In this document: positions 7,729 through 15,974 of the stretch, in pieces
Position numbering within the stretch: the first letter of the stretch is position 1
Layout of the letters: the number at the start of each line of letters is the position of its first letter
Origin: Micavibrio sp. UBA6139
GTDB lineage: Bacteria; Pseudomonadota; Alphaproteobacteria; Micavibrionales; Micavibrionaceae
DNA length: 23,273 nt
NCBI GenBank assembly: GCA_002423285.1
Contig: DIVF01000042.1
Coordinates: forward strand, 1 to 23,273
Direction: 5' to 3'
Notes under the pieces: generated by a model
Database searches by the model: none
The model's input: only the letters and a program-made list of their open reading frames with translations
Told to the model about the DNA's origin: nothing
Made by a program: the position numbers and the translations under genes

Positions 7729-8619
7729 TTACTTCCGGCGCACCAATGCGCTATAGGCATCCTTCAACTTTGTTGTCACCGGGCCAATTGGCAAGTTCAC
7801 AACATCATCGATTTTGGAAACCGGCGCGATTTCGGCGGCTGTTCCGGTCAGGAAGATTTCATCAACGTGTTTTAATTCTTCCGGCATAATGTGGGTTTCT
7901 TCAACGCTATAACCCAGTTCACGGGCCAGTTGAATGACGGTCTGGCGGGTGATGCCGTTTAAGAAGCATTCCGGGATTGGTGTGCGGATTTTACCGTCTT
8001 GAACAACGAACAAATTTGCGCCGGATGATTCAGCCACGCGGCCATGAACATCCAGCAGCAGCGCATCATCAAACCCTGCATTATCGGCTTCATGTTTGAC
8101 CATGGTGCTGACCATGTAAATGCCAGCGGCCTTGCTTTGAACGGGCATGCAACGCGGGTCGCTGCGGCGCCATTGGCTGGTTTTCAGGGCGAGGCCAACA
8201 TTCTCACCACCTTTAGGGAAGAAATATTTTGGCCAGTCCCAACAGGCAATGGCCACATGGGTCAGGCATTGTTGTGCGGCGATACCCATTTGTTCCGGGC
8301 CGCGCCACGCGATGGGGCGGACGTAACCATTGGTTATGCCGTTCGCTTCCAGAACCTCATTCGAAGCTTTCATGATTTCATCAAGGCTATAGGTGATTTT
8401 CATGTCCAGATATTCGGCCGATTTAATCAGGCGCTGCGAATGTTCCTTTAATTTGAAAATGACACCGTCATAGGCGCGTTCGCCTTCGAATACGCTGCCG
8501 CCGTAATGCAGGCCATGGGTCATAATATGCAGCTTCGCATCCCGCCACGGCAGCATTTTGCCGTCCATCCAGATAAAGCCATCACGGTCGTCATAAGGGA
8601 GCAGGGATGCAGTCGCCAT
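7729..8619 (-). CDS. ilvE: Branched-chain amino acid aminotransferase
   Basis: This fold-type IV PLP aminotransferase would carry out the last step of leucine, isoleucine and valine synthesis (and the first of their breakdown), moving an amino group between glutamate and branched 2-oxo acids in the cytoplasm. The 296-residue length is typical. Visible motifs are THGLHYGGSVFEGERAY near the N-terminus, YVRPIAWRG, the PLP-lysine motif PVQSKAAGIYM, the RVAESSGANLF signature (cofactor-binding Glu) and FLTGTAAEIAPV. The gene is divergent from the OmpR-type regulator, with 57-69 bp between them depending on that regulator's start. It is convergent with the deaminase. The subfamily could also act as D-amino acid or aminodeoxychorismate lyase-like enzymes, but these motifs favour IlvE. 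Confidence 0.93.
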   Translation of the reverse strand: MATASLLPYDDRDGFIWMDGKMLPWRDAKLHIMTHGLHYGGSVFEGERAYDGVIFKLKEHSQRLIKSAEYLDMKITYSLDEIMKASNEVLEANGITNGYVRPIAWRGPEQMGIAAQQCLTHVAIACWDWPKYFFPKGGENVGLALKTSQWRRSDPRCMPVQSKAAGIYMVSTMVKHEADNAGFDDALLLDVHGRVAESSGANLFVVQDGKIRTPIPECFLNGITRQTVIQLARELGYSVEETHIMPEELKHVDEIFLTGTAAEIAPVSKIDDVVNLPIGPVTTKLKDAYSALVRRK

Positions 8620-8667
8620 TTAAATGCCTGTCTTGCGGGGTTAGAGGGGGTTTTTACAAAAGTCTTA

Positions 8668-8683
8668 AATTCATATATGAATT
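8668..8683. promoter_or_regulatory. 16-bp perfect palindrome in the ilvE / response-regulator divergent region
   Basis: AATTCATATATGAATT reads identically on both strands. It covers the ATG at 8677, one candidate start of the regulator. It could be an operator for either divergent gene, or the AT-rich core of a promoter with TTTACA about 15 bases upstream. If so, the real start would be the ATG at 8689 or the GTG at 8695. Confidence 0.4.
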
Positions 8684-9423
8684 ACCAGATGGCAGTGGAA
8701 AATACAAAGCCCCCCTTAACCGGGGATCAAAGTCTGGCCGCCCGGCCCCATGTTCTGGTGATCGATGATGATGACCGGATTCGTGACCTTGTGGCCCGGT
8801 ATTTGACGGAACATGGCTTTATGGTCGCCACGACCAGCTGCGCGGCTGAGGCTCGTAAGGCCCTTGAGGCGTTTACCTTTGACGTTCTGGTGGTCGATGT
8901 GATGATGCCGGGCGAAACCGGGTTGGATTTTACCCGCGATCTTCGCACACGCAGCGATTTACCCGTTTTGCTGTTAACCGCCCTTGGCGAGACAGATGAC
9001 CGCATTGCGGGTCTGGAAAGCGGGGCGGATGATTACCTGCCCAAACCGTTTGAGCCGCGCGAGATGGTTTTGCGTCTGCAGGCGATTTTGCGCCGCCGCC
9101 CGAAACCACGGGATTTAAAAAAACCGGTCCGCATTGGCCGCTGGGTTTATGACCCTGCCGGACACACCCTGACCGATGGTGCGGAAACGCAACGCCTTAC
9201 CACCACGGAAATTTCATTGCTGAATGCCTTGGTGTTAAAATCCGGCCAAGTCATCTCCCGCGATGATCTGGCGCGGATGTGCGATATGGATGATTCCGGT
9301 GAACGCACCATCGATGTGCAGATCACCCGCCTGCGCCGCAAGATTGAAGAAGACAGCCGCATGCCGCGTTACTTGCAAACGGTGCGGGGCAAGGGCTATT
9401 TGCTGCGGGTGGAAATGGTATGA
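8677..9423 (+). CDS. OmpR-family response regulator
   Basis: This two-component transcription factor has an N-terminal receiver (VLVIDDDDRIRDLV onward) and a C-terminal winged helix. Numbering from 8677, the phospho-acceptor is D74 (LVVDVMMPGE), the switch Thr is in LLLTAL and the invariant Lys is K123 (YLPKPFEP). The DNA-binding domain ends with the OmpR/PhoB signature RTIDVQITRLRRKIE...VRGKGYLL. The open frame extends back to 8506 across ilvE, but that part has no homology and is rejected. Candidate starts are 8677, 8689 and GTG 8695, none with a strong ribosome site. The stop overlaps the kinase start (ATGA), so the two form a cognate pair. The target genes are unknown. Control of envelope genes, as for OmpR/EnvZ, is only analogy. 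Confidence 0.92.
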   Translation: MNYQMAVENTKPPLTGDQSLAARPHVLVIDDDDRIRDLVARYLTEHGFMVATTSCAAEARKALEAFTFDVLVVDVMMPGETGLDFTRDLRTRSDLPVLLLTALGETDDRIAGLESGADDYLPKPFEPREMVLRLQAILRRRPKPRDLKKPVRIGRWVYDPAGHTLTDGAETQRLTTTEISLLNALVLKSGQVISRDDLARMCDMDDSGERTIDVQITRLRRKIEEDSRMPRYLQTVRGKGYLLRVEMV

Positions 9424-10745
9424 GCGTATCGGTCAAAACATTCCTGCCGCGCACGCTGTTTGGCCGCTCACTGTTGATTATGGTGACGCCGGTATTATTG
9501 ATCCAGATCATTGCCGCCTATGTGTTCTTTGATCGCCACTGGAGCAAGATGACCGAACGCCTGGCCTATGCCGTGGCCGGTGAAATTGCAGTCATTGCCG
9601 AAAAAATTGAAGAAGACTCCAGCGCCGATACGGTAAGGAAAATTTCACAGGACGGCGCGCAGTATTTAAGTCTGCTGATCAGCTATGAACCTGATGTGAC
9701 CTTATCTGCAGCAGAGCTGGGTTATAACAGTCCGTCACTGGTCACGCGCAAACTGGCATACGCCTTGGAAGAACAAGTGCGCCGCCCTTATAAAATCTCC
9801 ACCGATCCCAGCGAAAAATGGATTGAAGTGCGGGTTGCATTAAAAGACGGGATTTTGAATGTTTCCCCGCCGCAACGCCGCTTATTTTCATCGACGGGTT
9901 ATATTTTCCTGTTATGGATGATGGCCAGTTCCATCATCTTGCTGGGCATTGCCGTTTTGTTTATGCGAAACCAGATCAGACCGATCCGCCGTTTGGCCAT
10001 TGCAGCAGAACGCATTGGTAAGGGCCGCGATTTACCGCCGACCTTTAAACCCGAAGGGGCACGGGAAGTGCGCCAAGCCTCCCAAGCCTTCATCGACATG
10101 CATGATCGCATCAAACGCCAGATCGCCCAGCGGACCGCTATGCTGGCGGGGGTGTCCCATGATCTGCGTACGCCGCTCACACGCCTGAAATTACAGGTCG
10201 CGATGATGGGCAGCACCCCCGATACCGTTGCCATGCGCCATGATATTGATGATATGGAACGCATGTTAAATGCTTACCTTGATTTTGTACGCGGCGAGGG
10301 CGGGGAAGCATCATCCCGTACCGATCTGAAGGATATGCTGGAGCGCATTGTTCAACTGACCCGCCGTTCCGGCAGCACCATTGAGTTTGAGGCCGAAGGT
10401 GATTTATCCATCATGCTGCGCCCGATGGCGTTTGAACGGTGTTTGAATAATGTCATTGGCAATGCGCGAAAATATGCACGGTCCATCTGGGTTCGTGCTG
10501 AACGTGCCGATGGGGAAACAATTGTTATCACTGTTGATGATAACGGCCCCGGTATTCCAGAAGATCAGTTGGAAGATGTCTTCCGTCCCTTCGTTCGCGT
10601 GGAAAAATCTCGCAATGCCGCCACGGGCGGGGTTGGGTTGGGCCTGACGATTACGCAAGATATCGTTCATGGTCATGGCGGCGAAGTGACCTTGTCCAAA
10701 AGCCCGCATGGCGGCCTGCGCGTGACCATTACCTTACCTGTTTAA
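9420..10745 (+). CDS. EnvZ-like membrane sensor histidine kinase
   Basis: This 441-residue inner-membrane kinase should phosphorylate the regulator encoded just upstream, whose stop it overlaps by four bases. A first membrane helix (SLLIMVTPVLLIQIIAAYVF) lies near residues 18-38. A periplasmic sensor of about 120 residues follows, then a second helix near 163-183. A HAMP linker follows (RNQIRPIRRLAIAAERIGKG). The HisKA phospho-site is H247 in GVSHDLRTPLTRLK, which has the EnvZ-like DLRTPLTR form. The ATPase domain shows the N-box NNVIGNARKYA, the G1 box VDDNGPGIP, FRPFVRVEKSRN and GGVGLGLTI. The stimulus is unknown. Its stop abuts the csaA stop with no spacing and no terminator, so antisense read-through between the two is likely. 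Confidence 0.93.
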   Translation: MSVSVKTFLPRTLFGRSLLIMVTPVLLIQIIAAYVFFDRHWSKMTERLAYAVAGEIAVIAEKIEEDSSADTVRKISQDGAQYLSLLISYEPDVTLSAAELGYNSPSLVTRKLAYALEEQVRRPYKISTDPSEKWIEVRVALKDGILNVSPPQRRLFSSTGYIFLLWMMASSIILLGIAVLFMRNQIRPIRRLAIAAERIGKGRDLPPTFKPEGAREVRQASQAFIDMHDRIKRQIAQRTAMLAGVSHDLRTPLTRLKLQVAMMGSTPDTVAMRHDIDDMERMLNAYLDFVRGEGGEASSRTDLKDMLERIVQLTRRSGSTIEFEAEGDLSIMLRPMAFERCLNNVIGNARKYARSIWVRAERADGETIVITVDDNGPGIPEDQLEDVFRPFVRVEKSRNAATGGVGLGLTITQDIVHGHGGEVTLSKSPHGGLRVTITLPV

Positions 10746-11081
10746 TTAAAACAGCTTGCCGCCGTTTGGAACGGTGTGGCTGGGGTGGACCAGAACGACA
10801 TTGCCGTCCTTATCCGGAAATCCTAACACCAGAATTTGCGACATGAACTTCCCGATTTGTTTTTCAGGGAAATTGACCACGGCGGCCACTTGTTTGCCGA
10901 TCAGGGTTTCTGGGGTGTAATACACTGTCACCTGCGCCGAGGTCTTTTTGATACCAATCTCATCCCCAAAATCAACAAACAGCTTGAATGCCGGGCGGCG
11001 AGCCTCGGGGAAGGGTTGCGCGTCAACAATGGTGCCAACGCGAATATCTACATTTTCAAAGTCTTCGTATGAAATCGTCAT
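10746..11081 (-). CDS. csaA: CsaA-type tRNA-binding domain protein
   Basis: This is a 111-residue protein of the EMAP/Trbp111 OB fold, found as a free tRNA-binding or chaperone-like dimer (CsaA). Visible features are the N-terminal NVDIRVGTIVDAQPFPEARR, the KKTSAQVT strand, the conserved VVNFPEKQIGKFMSQILVLG and the C-terminal VVLVHPSHTVPNGGKL. Length and ending match CsaA rather than the C-terminal domain of MetRS. A strong terminator lies only 17 bp upstream of the ATG, and no good ribosome site is visible. Expression may therefore depend on read-through from the phasin gene or on a promoter inside it. The protein chaperone role is reported for the family. The cellular role here is not shown by the sequence. 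Confidence 0.9.
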   Translation of the reverse strand: MTISYEDFENVDIRVGTIVDAQPFPEARRPAFKLFVDFGDEIGIKKTSAQVTVYYTPETLIGKQVAAVVNFPEKQIGKFMSQILVLGFPDKDGNVVLVHPSHTVPNGGKLF

Positions 11082-11098
11082 GGGAAGATCATAAACGA

Positions 11099-11126
11099 AA
11101 AGGCCATCTTAAAAAAGATGGCCTTT
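11099..11126 (-). terminator. Intrinsic terminator of the phasin gene
   Basis: AAAGGCCATCTT-AAAA-AAGATGGCCTTT is a 12-bp perfect stem. Read on the minus strand it is followed by a T-rich tract, 29 bp after the phasin stop. It also sits just upstream of the csaA start and so may attenuate csaA. Confidence 0.8.
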
Positions 11127-11154
11127 GCATTGTGTCAGAAAGGGAAGGTCGCGC

Positions 11155-11643
11155 TTACGCGGCAGTCTTCACTTTTTCCTTAACTTTTTTCGCGCCATCT
11201 TCCAGACCGGCTTTGAATTCTGTCAGGCTGGATGTTACGCGCTTGGTGATGACTTCACCGGCTTCGCGGTTTGACTTCGCAACCATTTCCGACAGCTCTG
11301 TCAGGTTGGTGACGGAACGCTCATATGATTTTTTAACCATGTCAGCTTGGCGGGAGACTTTTTCTTCCGGTGTGCCTTCGGTCAAAATCTGGCGGGCCAG
11401 TGTTGTGTTGTCCGTAACGATTTGGGTCATCATTTCAGATTGAAACTGTGCGATCGATTGCATGTTTTGCATCGCGATCTGTTGTGCTTCGGTGAAGGCC
11501 TCGATGTTTTTGCGGTGTGTTTCCATCAATGCGCCCATATCAAACGGGAACATGCCGTTCACGGGTGTAAAACCTTTCAGGAAATCAGAATTAAAAAACT
11601 GGTTGGTGTACGCTTGTGCAGTCGATGATGCTTTATCTGCCAT
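11155..11643 (-). CDS. Phasin-family protein
   Basis: This is a 162-residue, almost wholly helical protein of the phasin_2 type, which coats polyhydroxyalkanoate granules in alphaproteobacteria. Visible features are a short N-terminal segment with FFNSDFLKGF and FPFDMGAL, then the amphipathic core NIEAFTEAQQIAMQNMQSIA and a Lys-rich end (GAKKVKEKVKTAA). The start is the second of two adjacent ATGs (MADKASS). An AGGAG site lies 6 bases before it, whereas the ATG at 11646 is too close. A longer frame to 11751 lacks support. A minus-strand promoter candidate lies at 11689-11717 and a strong terminator follows, so it is probably an abundant single-gene transcript. No PHA synthase is visible in the window. 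A granule role is therefore family knowledge, and a general stress or scaffolding role is possible. Confidence 0.85.
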   Translation of the reverse strand: MADKASSTAQAYTNQFFNSDFLKGFTPVNGMFPFDMGALMETHRKNIEAFTEAQQIAMQNMQSIAQFQSEMMTQIVTDNTTLARQILTEGTPEEKVSRQADMVKKSYERSVTNLTELSEMVAKSNREAGEVITKRVTSSLTEFKAGLEDGAKKVKEKVKTAA

Positions 11644-11688
11644 CATATTCTCCTGTTGCTTATACGTGTCCAAAATTGGAATAGCGTT

Positions 11689-11717
11689 AGAATCGGGGCT
11701 AGGGGCCTTTAAGTCAA
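11689..11717 (-). promoter_or_regulatory. Candidate sigma70-type promoter of the phasin gene
   Basis: On the minus strand TTGACT (11717-11712) is followed after 17 bases by GATTCT (11694-11689). The -35 matches five of six consensus bases and the -10 three of six. This would give a leader of about 40 bases before the phasin start. Confidence 0.3.
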
Positions 11718-11879
11718 GCGGATTGTGCATTGCGGCAATACGGGAAATCACGGATTTCTGCGGTTTTTGAGGAATTTTCCCTGCATTAGCAAAAGGTTAA
11801 CCCAATACAGGCACAGTCATGGTGTGTGATCGGTTGATTCTGGTCGCGCGCTGTTCTGATCGTATTTCAACGGTTTGTC

Positions 11880-14498
11880 ATGATTATCATTGATGGTGAT
11901 TCCGAGCGTAAGAAAAAGGACCCCGCGAAAGAGGGGGCCGGACGCCCCTTGCTGGGCAATTTCCCGCAATTGATGGTGTTTATGAATGGCCTGATCTTGA
12001 CGGGCACAGCGTTTTTTATTCTGTCGATGTTTATCGGCGACATGGTGAAAGCCGAACGTACGCGCAATACCACAACGGCAGAACAAATGTTTACCCGCAA
12101 TCTGGCGGATATGGAACGATCCATCCGCACCATCTCCACCGTTCTGACGTTGGGGAAACAATATTCCGAACAGAATTTGCACGACATCATTACTTATGCC
12201 ACGCCAAAGCTGCCTGATTTTGACTATCTGGTCTGGATGGAAAAAAAGGACGGGGTTTGGGCGTATCGTAAATTGTATCAGGCCGCTGCCATTGCAGAAG
12301 AACCCTATGGCGCATCAACTGCCAGTTTTGAAAAAGCACTGATGGATTATGCAAGCACCAATAGTGTGCAGGGTAGCGAAATTCAAATTGTTACGGATCT
12401 TCCCGGTGTGAAATATATTCAAAAAAGTGCAGATCCGCTGATCATGGATCGCCCCTTTGCCTTTATCCGCTCCATCAAACGCGAAAGCGGGCAGGAAGAT
12501 ATCGTTATCGGCATGGCCCGTTTGTCCAGCCTTGTTGATAAGGAATGGATTGCGGGGGAGACCGGCCTATCGCGCATTATTATTCGTGATCAAAAGACGG
12601 GTCGCCGGACATTCCTGATTGATTGGAAACCGGGGCGTGATGTTTCGGCAGAAAATGAAGCCTTCCGTGCCGATAAATCTGTAAAATTTGGCCCATCTGA
12701 ACTGCAAATTCAAATTGATGCTGGGCATAATAAAAGCGGAAATATTTTGCGGTTGTCACCATATTTGATGCTGGTCTTTGGTCTGGCCCTGACATTGATC
12801 GGAACAATGTATGTCCGCAATAACCAGAAACAGGCCTTTAAGCTGTCTGTAATGAACAAGGCACTGGCGCAGAAAAACTTTGAAATGAATTCAGAAGTGA
12901 CGGAGCGCGAGCGCCTGAACCAGGTCTTGCGGAAATCAGAACGGGAAAACAAGGCGATTATCAACGCGGTCAGCGACATTATTTTTGAAATGTCCACCAA
13001 CGGTGAAATCCTGTTCCTGAACGAAACATGGCAAAAAGTCACCGGGTTTGAAATCATCCGCAGCTTGAGCCGCAATATGTTTGATCTGCTGCATCCACAA
13101 GATCAAACAGAACAGCGTGATCAGTTTAATCTGATGGTGAAGGGACAAAAGCCGGCTTACCGCGCATTTACACGTTTGCGCTCTTCCGATGGATCATATC
13201 GTTCGGTGGAGCTGGCCATTTCAATGCTGCGTCAGGATGAAAACCGCAATATGCGTGTGGTTGGCACGATTACCGATGTGGAAGAACGCCGCCGCGCTGA
13301 ACGGGCGCTGGGCGAGGCAGAGAAAAAATACCGGACCATCGTTGAAAACGCCGCCGGTGGTATTTATCAATTAACGCCAGAGGGACAGTATTTAAGCGCC
13401 AACCCGGCGATGGCCCGCATTTTGGGCTTTGAATCGGTTGATTTATTGCTGAGCGATATTCGCAATGCGCATGAGCAAGTGTATATCGACCCCCGCGAAC
13501 ATTCAGCCTTCATTCGCGAACTGGAATCCTATGGCATTGTCAAAAATTACGAAATGCGCGCCCGTTGCCGCGACGGCGAAATTATCTGGGTCAACGAAAA
13601 CGCCCGTTCAGTGAAGGATGATGAGGGCAATATTCTGTATTACGAGGGCAGTATCGAAGATGTAACCCAGCGTAAGGAAGCCGAACTTCAACTACGTGAA
13701 GCGAAGATCCAGTCGGACCTTGCCAACCGTGCCAAATCCGAATTCCTGGCCAATATGAGCCATGAATTGCGCACCCCCTTAAACGCCATTATCGGTTTTT
13801 CTGAAATCATCAAAAATCAGGTCTTTGGCCCGGTCGGACAAAAACAATATCTGGAATATTCAGAAGATATCTTCTCCAGCGGCAAGTATTTGCTGAAAAT
13901 CATCAATGATATTCTGGATGTTGCCCGCATCGAAGCCGGGGAGCGTCATTTGAACGAAGCCTTGGTCAATGTCGAGAAGGTTTTGGGGGCATCCCTTGAG
14001 CTGCTGGCGCCAAAAATTGAATCAAGCCGCATGGTCATCGTCAACCATGTTGCGGGCGATGTGCCGTTGGTGATTGGTGAGGAAATTGCCATCAAGCAAA
14101 TGCTGACAAACCTGCTTTCCAACGCCGTTAAATTCACACCGGATGGCGGGCGCATCACCATATCGCATAAGCTGGATGATGAGGGCGGTTTACGCCTGTC
14201 GGTCAGCGATACCGGTGTTGGTCTGGATGAGGAAGAAATTGAAAAGGCGTTGTCACGTTTTGGTCAGGTGGATTCGACGCTGCATCGTTCTACATCGGGC
14301 GCGGGGCTGGGGCTAACCCTCATCAATTCCCTGATTAACCTGCATGGCGGGTCGTTTGAGTTATTCTCGCAAAAGGGTATCGGGACAACCGCCACCATCG
14401 TTTTCCCGGCACGCCGTGTGGCCCGCGATCAATCTGGTGATACACAGGCCCAAGAATCCGCTAACCGGAATGCTCCGCATTATCGGGATCATCATTAA
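11880..14498 (+). CDS. Membrane histidine kinase with a periplasmic sensor and two PAS domains
   Basis: This is an 872-residue inner-membrane kinase. The first helix is near residues 31-53 (LMVFMNGLILTGTAFFILSM) and the second near 290-312 (LMLVFGLALTLIGTMYV), bounding a large extracytoplasmic sensor of about 235 residues. Two PAS domains follow, about 359-475 (AIINAVSDIIFEMSTNGEIL) and 484-605 (YRTIVENAAGGIYQLTPEGQ). Each ends in the usual TDVEERR/EDVTQRK linker. HisKA has H628 in NMSHELRTPLNAIIGFSEII. The ATPase has N748 in NLLSNAVKF, then DTGVGLDE and GAGLGLTLI. There is no receiver domain, and no unpaired response regulator is visible nearby, so the partner is unknown. No clear ribosome site precedes the ATG, so the start is moderately certain. 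The last 38 bases overlap the 3' end of recX on the other strand. Confidence 0.9.
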   Translation: MIIIDGDSERKKKDPAKEGAGRPLLGNFPQLMVFMNGLILTGTAFFILSMFIGDMVKAERTRNTTTAEQMFTRNLADMERSIRTISTVLTLGKQYSEQNLHDIITYATPKLPDFDYLVWMEKKDGVWAYRKLYQAAAIAEEPYGASTASFEKALMDYASTNSVQGSEIQIVTDLPGVKYIQKSADPLIMDRPFAFIRSIKRESGQEDIVIGMARLSSLVDKEWIAGETGLSRIIIRDQKTGRRTFLIDWKPGRDVSAENEAFRADKSVKFGPSELQIQIDAGHNKSGNILRLSPYLMLVFGLALTLIGTMYVRNNQKQAFKLSVMNKALAQKNFEMNSEVTERERLNQVLRKSERENKAIINAVSDIIFEMSTNGEILFLNETWQKVTGFEIIRSLSRNMFDLLHPQDQTEQRDQFNLMVKGQKPAYRAFTRLRSSDGSYRSVELAISMLRQDENRNMRVVGTITDVEERRRAERALGEAEKKYRTIVENAAGGIYQLTPEGQYLSANPAMARILGFESVDLLLSDIRNAHEQVYIDPREHSAFIRELESYGIVKNYEMRARCRDGEIIWVNENARSVKDDEGNILYYEGSIEDVTQRKEAELQLREAKIQSDLANRAKSEFLANMSHELRTPLNAIIGFSEIIKNQVFGPVGQKQYLEYSEDIFSSGKYLLKIINDILDVARIEAGERHLNEALVNVEKVLGASLELLAPKIESSRMVIVNHVAGDVPLVIGEEIAIKQMLTNLLSNAVKFTPDGGRITISHKLDDEGGLRLSVSDTGVGLDEEEIEKALSRFGQVDSTLHRSTSGAGLGLTLINSLINLHGGSFELFSQKGIGTTATIVFPARRVARDQSGDTQAQESANRNAPHYRDHH

Positions 14499-15132
14499 GG
14501 TCTTCTGCGCTCATCCCCAATACACGCCGCGCCACATCAAATGAAAACCCCGCACGGGCAAAGGCGGATAAGGCGCGGTCATATTCAAATTCTGCAACAG
14601 CATAGGGGCCAACGCGTTTCTTCCGCGCCAGCTTTAATGCGGCCCTGTATTCGCTTTCCGCTGTATTGGTGTCGTTTTCGGCGTTGAAATCTTCCAGCGC
14701 GTCCTTGATTTGTCCTTCGGACAGACCCTTATTTTGTAATTTCATAAAAATGGCGCGTTCTGATATGCCCCGGCGGCGTAAGGTAATCACCATACCGCGT
14801 GCATAGGTGCCATCGTTCAACAAGCCGTTTTCTTGGAACCGCGCAACCAGCTTGTCCAAAAGGGTTTGGCAATCTTCCGGGTTCTGGTCGGTGTGGTGGC
14901 GGCAGGACAGGTCGATTTTACGCTGCATGACCTTGCGGAACTGGGCGCTGCTGGCGGCGAAACGCTGCAAATAATAGAGGGCGGCGTTGTGCAGATATGT
15001 TTCCGTAATCTTTTTGGGGATTTTAATCGGCCTGGATTGTGCGCGAGGCGATTTATCGGCAGTTTCAGCCTTGATATTCTTTGGGCTGCCGCTAGTTTTG
15101 GTGCTGTTATCTGGGTCTTCGGACCTGCTCAT
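14461..15132 (-). CDS. recX: RecX-family regulator of RecA
   Basis: This is a 223-residue, very basic, helical protein resembling alphaproteobacterial RecX, which binds RecA filaments and modulates recombination and the SOS response. The core runs from YLHNAALYYLQRFAASSAQF through LVARFQENGLLNDGTYARGM, RRRGISERAIFMKLQNKGLS and a last repeat ending ALSAFARAGFSFDVARRVLG, the three-helix repeats typical of RecX. The first 38 residues are polar, low-complexity and possibly disordered. recA is not adjacent, which is usual in this class. The gene is divergent from the ABC permease by only 11 bp, so its promoter must lie inside the permease gene. It also overlaps the upstream kinase gene tail-to-tail by 38 bp. 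Confidence 0.85.
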   Translation of the reverse strand: MSRSEDPDNSTKTSGSPKNIKAETADKSPRAQSRPIKIPKKITETYLHNAALYYLQRFAASSAQFRKVMQRKIDLSCRHHTDQNPEDCQTLLDKLVARFQENGLLNDGTYARGMVITLRRRGISERAIFMKLQNKGLSEGQIKDALEDFNAENDTNTAESEYRAALKLARKKRVGPYAVAEFEYDRALSAFARAGFSFDVARRVLGMSAEDLNDDPDNAEHSG

Positions 15133-15143
15133 AAGGATGCATC

Positions 15144-15974
15144 ATGACAGACTCCGGAATTGGTCAGCAAGACCCTTCATTTCACCCGCCGTTGAAACCG
15201 CGTCATATTGGCCGTTTTAACCGCATCGGCTTCCTGACCCTGATTTCGAAAGAGATCGGGCGGTTCGCGAGTGTCTATATGCAGACCATCCTGACACCGA
15301 TGATTACGACTCTGTTATTCATCACCGTGTTTTCGCTGGCCTTTGGCGGGGCGGACCGGATGGTGGGCGATGTGCCGTATATGACATTTCTGGCCCCGGG
15401 TCTGGTGATGATGGCGATGGTGCAAAATTCCTTCGCCAATACATCTTCATCGATCATGATTTCAAAGGTGCAGGGCAATATCGTCGATGTTTTGATGCCG
15501 CCGCTGTCCACGATTGAAATTCTGATGGCCTATGTCATTTCCGGGGTTATTCGCGGCCTTGTTGTTGGTTTATCCAGCATGGTAGTCGTGATCTTCTTTG
15601 TTGATGTGCATCTGGAATCTATTTTTGCGTTGCTGGCTTATTCATTGCTGGGGTGCATGTTGTTATCAACGCTGGGGGTTGCCGGGGGGCTGTGGTCTGA
15701 GAAATTTGATCATTTATCGGCCGTCACAAATTTCATCATTATGCCGCTGACTTTTCTGTCGGGGACGTTTTACAGTGTTCATGTCCTGCCGGAAGCCTGG
15801 CAGCATGTTGCCCATGCAAACCCTTTCTTTTATATGATTGACGGGTTCCGTTACAGCCTGACGGGCCACGCGGAAAGTAATTTGTGGATGGGCTTTTGGT
15901 TATTGGTACAATTAAATGTCGCGTTTTTAATCTTCACCTTCGCGATGTTACTGACGGGTTATAAGGTACGATAA
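15144..15974 (+). CDS. ABC-2 type transporter permease
   Basis: This 276-residue inner-membrane protein has about six hydrophobic helices, of the ABC-2/YadH-NodJ class that exports polysaccharides, lipids or drugs. Visible landmarks are an N-terminal cytoplasmic segment with ISKEIGRFASVYMQTILTP, the helix MITTLLFITVFSLAF, the family-typical MMAMVQNSFANTSSSIMISK and KVQGNIVDVLMPPLSTIEIL, and the C-terminal PLTFLSGTFYSVHVLPE and HANPFFYMIDGFRY. AAGGA at 15133-15137 is a ribosome site 6 bases before the ATG. The stop overlaps the hslO start (TAATG), so the two are co-transcribed. No ATP-binding subunit lies next to it, although such permeases need one, so its ATPase must be encoded elsewhere. 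Confidence 0.9.
   Translation: MTDSGIGQQDPSFHPPLKPRHIGRFNRIGFLTLISKEIGRFASVYMQTILTPMITTLLFITVFSLAFGGADRMVGDVPYMTFLAPGLVMMAMVQNSFANTSSSIMISKVQGNIVDVLMPPLSTIEILMAYVISGVIRGLVVGLSSMVVVIFFVDVHLESIFALLAYSLLGCMLLSTLGVAGGLWSEKFDHLSAVTNFIIMPLTFLSGTFYSVHVLPEAWQHVAHANPFFYMIDGFRYSLTGHAESNLWMGFWLLVQLNVAFLIFTFAMLLTGYKVR

Noticed and set aside
8506..8676. N-terminal extension of the OmpR-type regulator
   Set aside because: It overlaps the 5' end of ilvE, has no receiver-domain sequence and no ribosome site.
11644..11751. N-terminal extension of the phasin
   Set aside because: The AGGAG site and family start fit the ATG at 11643; the extension has no phasin character and would cover the promoter candidate.
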